Origin: a virus | DNA length: 21,073 nucleotides | IMG/VR virus record: IMGVR_UViG_3300000117_000219 | Span: 4,422 to 25,494 of that record | Reading direction: 5' to 3' (one strand) | Shown: positions 16,681-21,073 of the stretch, in pieces | How the letters are laid out: the number at the start of each line of letters is the position of its first letter | How positions within the stretch are numbered: the stretch's first letter is position 1 | The notes under the pieces: model-generated | What the model was told of the DNA's origin: nothing | The model's database searches: none | Seen by the model: only the letters and a program-made list of their open reading frames with translations | Translations under genes and position numbers: made by a program

Positions 16681-17273
16681 ATAACGACTCTATACAAATC
16701 CAGTACTCTTTTGATATGGTCTGGAAAATCTGAGGAAGTTCTTATACCAGAAGTTCCTTGATTCTGTATATTTGCGCCACCTAAAGTTCTTCTTTCTTTG
16801 TGTTCGTCTTTCATGTAGTAATTTACTAAATCAAATAGTGCTAATTGTAAGTCTTTCGGAGTAGAGGCATATCCAGCGGTATATGTTACTTTGACCGCAC
16901 CAACACCCTTTGCAAAAGATGTGGGATTACCGTCTTTCGTCGTTCTTATAACTGCATCTGATTCAGTATCTACAAAGTACTCATAATTACCTGTAGTTAA
17001 AGTTGTATAGTCTCCCGAGTAAGATGTTCGCTCTTGCACTGCACTGACCGCAACTAACGGACTTTCACTCATAATTATGGTGGTAGTGTAGTTATCATCA
17101 ATGCTAAAAGTTTCAGTTTTACTGGTAAGATAAAAATCTATAAAAGATATGCCACAATATTTTTTAACTAAGTCAGAAACTTGGGGAACTATTACTGCAA
17201 GACGATCGTCGTCCTTCTCGCCTCTGAGCCCTTCCGCGTCTTTGTATTCTGCTACTGTTATTAAATCTGCCAT
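16677..17273 (-). CDS. Head-tail connector protein (HK97 gp6-like)
   Basis: 198 aa, mostly helical at both ends with a central beta region. The N-terminus MADLITVAEYKDAEG leads into a helix (DDDRLAVIVPQVSDLVKKYCG), typical of the gp6 adaptor family, and VGAVKVTYTAGYASTPKDL (about residues 122-140) is the family's familiar strand-turn before the helix LQLALFDLVNYY. The protein forms a ring on the portal and is the first neck part added after packaging. It follows the capsid gene after a 49-nt gap containing a terminator-like hairpin. Only a poor Shine-Dalgarno (TTTAAGAT) sits directly before the ATG, so expression should be far below that of the capsid. Confidence 0.8.
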   Translation of the reverse strand: MADLITVAEYKDAEGLRGEKDDDRLAVIVPQVSDLVKKYCGISFIDFYLTSKTETFSIDDNYTTTIIMSESPLVAVSAVQERTSYSGDYTTLTTGNYEYFVDTESDAVIRTTKDGNPTSFAKGVGAVKVTYTAGYASTPKDLQLALFDLVNYYMKDEHKERRTLGGANIQNQGTSGIRTSSDFPDHIKRVLDLYRVVI

Positions 17274-17278
17274 ATCTT

Positions 17279-17308
17279 AAAAAGTGGTGGGTTTAAGGAA
17301 ACCCACCA
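17279..17308 (-). terminator. Intrinsic terminator / attenuator after the capsid gene
   Basis: On the transcript strand GGTGGGTTT, loop CCTT and AAACCCACC form a perfect 9-bp stem (10 with a T-A pair), followed by AC and five T residues (17283-17279). The hairpin lies between the capsid stop and the connector start, only 6 nt before the next ATG. There is no T run on the other side, so it acts for minus-strand transcription. Because essential genes follow, partial termination is more likely than a full stop. Confidence 0.78.
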
Positions 17309-17322
17309 AAACCATCGTAGTA

Positions 17323-19374
17323 TTAAGCAGAAGCTTTATACATTTGTGCCCATTTTGAAGTTGCACCATCAATTAAATCGATGAAACCAAGTCTTTGTGA
17401 AGCCACAAGGACTCTTCTTTGGTTAGCTACTTCGTAGTCTGACTCAATTGTAACACCTCTTAATCTTGGCATTACATAGTTTCTTGGGTATACTGCAATA
17501 GCGTTGAACTTAGCAGCGGCTTTAGTTGCGAACTCGTCACACATTAGTACTCTTGAACCGAATACTTGGCCGATTTCACCATTTAGCTTAGTAGCCATGT
17601 CGCCAACTAGGTTAGCATCTTGGAACTCAGCATCTTCTAGAAGGTTATAATACACATCTTGTGATACGACATATACTACTTCTGAAGGGTTAACACCATA
17701 TTTACCCATATTCTTTCTTAGAGCAAGAAGGTCAGCTGCAGTTACAGCATCAGTTGACGCGAAAGTCCCTGATGGCTGTGTGTAGTCTGAATCATTTCTT
17801 GCAAGGTGTAATAGACCTTCGAAAGATGCACCACCAGTACCGAAAGCACCGTCAGCATCGTCACCAGCTAGAATAGCATTTTCAATTGCTCTAGCGTGTG
17901 ATCTTACCATTGACTCTCTAATTAAAGGAAGGATTGGTAAGATTGCATCTTCTTCAGTTTCATTACCTAAGTATGATTGTGAAATAAGTTTTTTGGTTGA
18001 AAGAGTTCTTTCTGTTAAATCAACCCCGCCATATGGTGAACCATATGTATCACCTCTTTCGGCTAAGTTACCGTGTGGTGATGCACCAGCAGCTGTTTGT
18101 GCTGAAGCGAATTCAGCGTAACCGCTATCTGGTAGGATTGGGATAATCATGTTTGCAGAAGTCATAGCAATTTCTCTAAATAGAGGTGCTAGAACTAATT
18201 CGTTTTGAATATCTCTTTCGATGTTTGTTGAAACAATCTGCTCGAAGTCTGCTGAAGAAACGCCAACACCTGAATGTGCGTTAACTTTTTCCATTAGACC
18301 TTTTGCCATATCATTGTCCCATCCTTTACCAGTAGCTAAACCAGCAAATTTTGCATCAATGATATCTTGTTCGAATTCCTTTTTCCAGTCGCCTTTACCA
18401 GATCTGTCACCAAAATGTCTTTTAGACTCACGAATACTCATGATTTCTTCTGACTTTTCAGCTAATTGCTTCTCTAGTTCATCGACTACTGATTTAAGGT
18501 CTTCATTCTTTTGATTAACTCTAGTTTCTAGGTCGTTCATTAGCCTTTCAGCTCCTGATAAACCTGCTTCAACTATAGTCTTTGTTTCTTCCTGTTTGGC
18601 TTCTTGAGCAGCCTTTTCTGATGCCTCTACAGCTTGCTTTTCTTCAAGCTCTTTAGCTTCTTTGGCCTTTTGCTCAGCTTGTTTCATTGCGATTGAAGTA
18701 GCAGTTTTTTCTGCAACTTCTTTTGCAAATGATTCAAGGTCAAAAGCGACTTCAGGAGATTTTTTTTCTTCTGACATATCAGTCTCCGTTGATGAGGATT
18801 TCTCCTCGCTTGGCTGCTCAATTTTAACAGCGTCTGCTGCTGCGGTTGAGTTAGCCTGTAAAATTTCTTTTTGGTAGCTTCTGTATTCTTCCATAGAATC
18901 AAATGATTTTGCTAATCCAAAGGTTGCTCCTTGGTTGCAAGGCACTGATACTACAGAAACTTCGAATAGTTCTGCGTCCTTTATTTTATATCCGTCGGTT
19001 TCAGTCATATATTCAGAATCCTTGCATCTAAAACCTACGGAAAATGCTCCAAGGACTCCATCTTTAACTAATTGGGTTATATCACCAGCAGCTTTTGATA
19101 TCTTTGCAGTGATATCTAAACCTTTATCTGTGACTTCTAAACCTGTTGCTCTACCAATTGGTTTATTGTAATCATGGTTAAAAAGAATAATAGGATTACT
19201 TTTAAAGTTTTCCAATCCCCCTTTTGTCCATGCTTCAGTCTCGATAATATCTCCAGCTCTATCTAGTCCATTTGTACTTGCAGAACCCTTAATATTAACT
19301 CCGCCATCATCAGTTTCACCTAATGATTTAAAAGTACTAGTCCAGTGATATATCTTTTCGTTATTTTTTGACAT
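17323..19374 (-). CDS. Fused prohead protease, scaffold and major capsid protein (HK97 fold)
   Basis: 683 aa in one frame. Residues about 10-155 are an S78-type prohead protease: His67 (LFNHDYNKPIG), Ser112 (GAFSVGF) and the segment AELFEVSVVSVP (134-145) hold the expected catalytic residues. Residues about 160-320 are charged, Glu/Lys/Ala-rich coiled coil, as in HK97 delta or scaffold domains. Residues about 330-683 are the capsid domain (IAMTSANMIIPILPDSGYAE, STKKLISQSYLGNE, RSHARAIENAILAGD, YEVANQRRVLVASQRLGF). Protease and capsid are separate genes in most relatives. The start has a strong AAAGGAGA 7 nt upstream and overlaps the previous gene by 14 nt. A second ribosome site before Met200 may yield a protease-free capsid precursor. 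Mature capsid is expected after the protease removes itself and the scaffold. Confidence 0.92.
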   Translation of the reverse strand: MSKNNEKIYHWTSTFKSLGETDDGGVNIKGSASTNGLDRAGDIIETEAWTKGGLENFKSNPIILFNHDYNKPIGRATGLEVTDKGLDITAKISKAAGDITQLVKDGVLGAFSVGFRCKDSEYMTETDGYKIKDAELFEVSVVSVPCNQGATFGLAKSFDSMEEYRSYQKEILQANSTAAADAVKIEQPSEEKSSSTETDMSEEKKSPEVAFDLESFAKEVAEKTATSIAMKQAEQKAKEAKELEEKQAVEASEKAAQEAKQEETKTIVEAGLSGAERLMNDLETRVNQKNEDLKSVVDELEKQLAEKSEEIMSIRESKRHFGDRSGKGDWKKEFEQDIIDAKFAGLATGKGWDNDMAKGLMEKVNAHSGVGVSSADFEQIVSTNIERDIQNELVLAPLFREIAMTSANMIIPILPDSGYAEFASAQTAAGASPHGNLAERGDTYGSPYGGVDLTERTLSTKKLISQSYLGNETEEDAILPILPLIRESMVRSHARAIENAILAGDDADGAFGTGGASFEGLLHLARNDSDYTQPSGTFASTDAVTAADLLALRKNMGKYGVNPSEVVYVVSQDVYYNLLEDAEFQDANLVGDMATKLNGEIGQVFGSRVLMCDEFATKAAAKFNAIAVYPRNYVMPRLRGVTIESDYEVANQRRVLVASQRLGFIDLIDGATSKWAQMYKASA
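18775..18787 (-). promoter_or_regulatory. Internal ribosome binding site and start (Met200) in the protease-capsid gene
   Basis: Within the fusion gene the transcript reads GGAG, a 6-nt spacer (ACTGAT), then ATG TCA GAA GAA. This is as good as the real start of the gene and falls exactly at the change from protease to scaffold. Starting here would give a 484-aa scaffold-capsid protein (17323-18777). Site and spacing are seen; use is inferred. Confidence 0.6.
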
Positions 19375-19627
19375 CTACTTTCTCCTTTACAACCTTTTTC
19401 TTAGGAGCAACCTTCTTAGGTGCTTCTTTTACTACAGGTGCTGGGACAGGATGTCTTTTAGCAACTACTGATAGTACTCTGTTCCAAGAACCAAATGCTC
19501 TTCTGAGTAAATAGTCTTTTACAGGTACGTTGTTGCCAAAACCTTTATAGGTAGCTAAATCCATAGTTTCAACGCCTTTGCTGGCTATGAAATCTGATAA
19601 AGCCTTTACCATCATATCTTTTGTCAT
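19361..19627 (-). CDS. Small lysine-rich protein between portal and protease, unknown function
   Basis: 88 aa, not recognised. The first ~58 residues look like a small helical domain (MVKALSDFIASKGVETMDLA, then NNVPVKDYLLRRAFGSWNRV). The last 30 are a Pro/Val/Lys-rich, strongly basic and probably disordered tail (VKEAPKKVAPKKKVVKEK). It is surely a gene: ATG overlaps the portal stop (TAATG), AGGA lies just upstream, and its end overlaps the capsid gene start by 14 nt. Between portal and protease one could expect a head-assembly or DNA-binding accessory protein. The basic tail would suit binding of DNA or of the acidic scaffold, but this is only a suggestion. Confidence 0.72.
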   Translation of the reverse strand: MTKDMMVKALSDFIASKGVETMDLATYKGFGNNVPVKDYLLRRAFGSWNRVLSVVAKRHPVPAPVVKEAPKKVAPKKKVVKEKVDVKK

Positions 19628-20835
19628 TATTCTTCCTCGCTTGGTGGCGCTTCTTGTGGTCGCCCACCTTCTTCGGGATTTGCGGCTGAACCTGCGATAT
19701 TCGCAGGAATTCTTGGTGTATCAAATCCTTCCACTCTTTCAAGTCTTAATGCCTCCCTTGCTTCATTCGGTGTCATAATACCTGTATTTACAAGTGTAGC
19801 ATAATAGCTTGCCTGGTCTCTTAATTCAGGTTGAAGTGCAGGTATATTACTTACATCTTCATCAAGTTTGAAACCGAAATATCTCTCGAAAGCATACCTA
19901 ATCTTATTAGTGATTGGTAGTATGGTTTCTAAATAATATAGACGGTGGTTTGGTCTAATATTAGCATTGTTACCGCTGTCCATCAAAATTGGTGGCACAC
20001 CTAGTGCTTCAAGTATTATTTTTTCATTGTCCTTTACGGCTTCTTGAAAATCTAAATTCTTAAAGTTTACTTCACTAAGGTTTTCCACTTCTAAACCACC
20101 ATCCAAAAATAGTGGTCTTCGTCCACCAGACTGTGGGTTATATCTAGCAACCCATGCCTGCAACATTCTTTCTTTGATTTTTTCAGAAAGAGTGTTTGGT
20201 GACTTTAGTACCAATCCTGGTACTGCTCCATTTTTAAAGAAGTTATCTTGAAACCTTCTCATACTTCCTAGTAACTGCATAGTTCTGAAAGCTGGTTTTA
20301 GTCTCGGTACTCCTCTATATATAGAATTAAAACTGTTTTCTTTTATGTGTATAATTTCTGAAGGGGTGTAGTCTATACTGTGGTCATAAGTATACTTTTC
20401 TACATAAGTTTTCTCATCACTGTGTATAGTTACATGTTCTGCTGGAAGATGATACAGATGTGCACCATCATAATAAACAAAAATATTCCCATCAATCAGT
20501 AAGTCTATCAAAAGATTTCTTTTAAATGTGCTTACATCTTGATAAGGATTTGGTTCCTTGTTTAGTAGTAGGTCGACTCTACTCCTTCTAATCTCTTTCT
20601 TTATAGGAGTTATTCCAGTAATCTTGTCACCAACATCAAAAGGTACTTCAGCAGCGTCATCCACAATCATGTTAACTGCTCTGTTTACTACCTCTAATGT
20701 TTCGTACGCATTTCTATAGTTAGTTACATTTTCACGAGTATCAATTGTAATACCTTGATCACGCGAAATAACATACTGAGCAGGATTTTCTTTTTCCTCT
20801 CTTTGTATGCCTAAAAATCTATCGTACCATGCCAT
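19627..20835 (-). CDS. Portal protein (HK97 family)
   Basis: 402 aa, close to HK97 portal (about 420 aa). Family landmarks in order: ETLEVVNRAVNMIVDDAAEV (about 45-64), NLLIDLLIDGNIFVYYDG (about 107-124), HLPAEHVTI, YTPSEIIHIKENSFNSIYRG (about 155-175), FFKNGAVPGLVL, FLDGGLEVENL, and DNEKIILEALGVPPILM (about 272-288). The C-terminal tail is rich in Pro, Glu and Gly. Twelve copies form the ring through which DNA is pumped and on which the prohead starts. The start MAWYDRF overlaps the upstream HNH gene by 17 nt; the stop overlaps the next ATG by 1 nt. Confidence 0.93.
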   Translation of the reverse strand: MAWYDRFLGIQREEKENPAQYVISRDQGITIDTRENVTNYRNAYETLEVVNRAVNMIVDDAAEVPFDVGDKITGITPIKKEIRRSRVDLLLNKEPNPYQDVSTFKRNLLIDLLIDGNIFVYYDGAHLYHLPAEHVTIHSDEKTYVEKYTYDHSIDYTPSEIIHIKENSFNSIYRGVPRLKPAFRTMQLLGSMRRFQDNFFKNGAVPGLVLKSPNTLSEKIKERMLQAWVARYNPQSGGRRPLFLDGGLEVENLSEVNFKNLDFQEAVKDNEKIILEALGVPPILMDSGNNANIRPNHRLYYLETILPITNKIRYAFERYFGFKLDEDVSNIPALQPELRDQASYYATLVNTGIMTPNEAREALRLERVEGFDTPRIPANIAGSAANPEEGGRPQEAPPSEEE

Positions 20836-21073
20836 GTTTTTTCCTTTGTATGTCCACCCAATTTCGTTGCTTCTTTGCTGTTAGTAACTTTGGTCTTTTA
20901 CCATAAATGTTATGCAGTTTTAGGTGGTGCATATGACATAAAGTAACAGCTTGGTTATAAACTTGTTCTTCGTTTTCTTTTATGAACTGTTCACGAAGTG
21001 CTAATATTTCTTCTTCTGTGTCAATGGTGATATTTCTTTCTTTTAGCCACCACTCAAGTAACTCGGTTAAACC
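20819..21073 (-). CDS. HNH endonuclease, C-terminal part (5' end beyond window)
   Basis: 84 residues are visible, open at the window edge and ending at TAG 20821-20819, 17 nt inside the portal gene. The sequence VTLCHMHHLKLHNIYGKRP has the final Cys-x-x-His and His of a zinc-stabilised HNH fold and the YG usual after it in phage HNH proteins. The preceding acidic helix (TEEEILALREQFIKENEEQV) is typical spacing. The first catalytic His and first Cys pair would lie outside the window. In HK97-type phages an HNH protein beside terminase and portal often aids packaging-site cleavage; a homing-type endonuclease is the alternative. It was called from the frame open at the edge and this motif. Confidence 0.68.
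   Translation of the reverse strand, partial: GLTELLEWWLKERNITIDTEEEILALREQFIKENEEQVYNQAVTLCHMHHLKLHNIYGKRPKLLTAKKQRNWVDIQRKKHGMVR

Noticed and set aside
18760-18767. Run of eight A on the transcript just after Met200, possible slippage site
   Set aside because: Lys codons in an AT-rich gene explain it. The alternative frames end soon and give no protein-like sequence.

Overview
The window is the late structural region of a tailed phage or prophage with a long flexible tail (siphovirus; HK97-type head and lambda-type tail). Every gene I can support is on the minus strand, so the transcription order runs from 21073 down to 1. Base composition is AT-rich (about two-thirds A+T by eye), AGA is the common arginine codon, and most genes have clear Shine-Dalgarno sequences. 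The L-K-I-J tail-tip set is the lambda type, which points to a Gram-negative host. The low GC would fit a marine or other AT-rich bacterium, but the sequence does not prove this. No integrase, lysis, replication, tRNA or CRISPR features are visible, so lifestyle cannot be decided.

Layout in transcription order. Head: the end of an HNH endonuclease gene (20819-21073, cut by the window edge), portal (19627-20835), a small lysine-rich protein (19361-19627), and a prohead protease fused to scaffold and major capsid protein (17323-19374), then an intrinsic terminator-like hairpin. Neck: head-tail connector (16677-17273), a large 575-residue neck or tail-completion protein (14953-16680), and a tail-terminator-like protein (14492-14953). 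Tail: a two-domain tail tube protein (13185-14477) followed by a hairpin, tail assembly chaperones G and G-T joined by a -1 frameshift (12328-13133), tape measure (8197-12327), then tip proteins M (7812-8195), L (6586-7812), K (6278-6589), I (5586-6281) and the central fibre J (5576 down through the window start). Genes are packed with 1-4 nt stop/start overlaps (TAATG, ATGA), so there are almost no intergenic spaces and no gene-free stretch over 300 bases.

How they work together: HNH proteins next to a portal are usually linked to DNA packaging. Portal, protease and capsid build the prohead. The connector and neck proteins seal the filled head and join it to the tail. Chaperones G/GT and the tape measure set tube length, and M-L-K-I-J form the tip that recognises and penetrates the host.

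The most interesting points are: a strong internal Shine-Dalgarno and in-frame ATG in the protease-capsid fusion, which could make a protease-free capsid protein; a textbook A AAT TTT slip site with an 11-bp hairpin that contains the zero-frame stop; a fibre of about 50 decapeptide repeats with nested 30/60/180-nt periodicity; a large insertion between the presumed Fe-S cysteines of L; and a K protein reduced to the JAMM domain alone.
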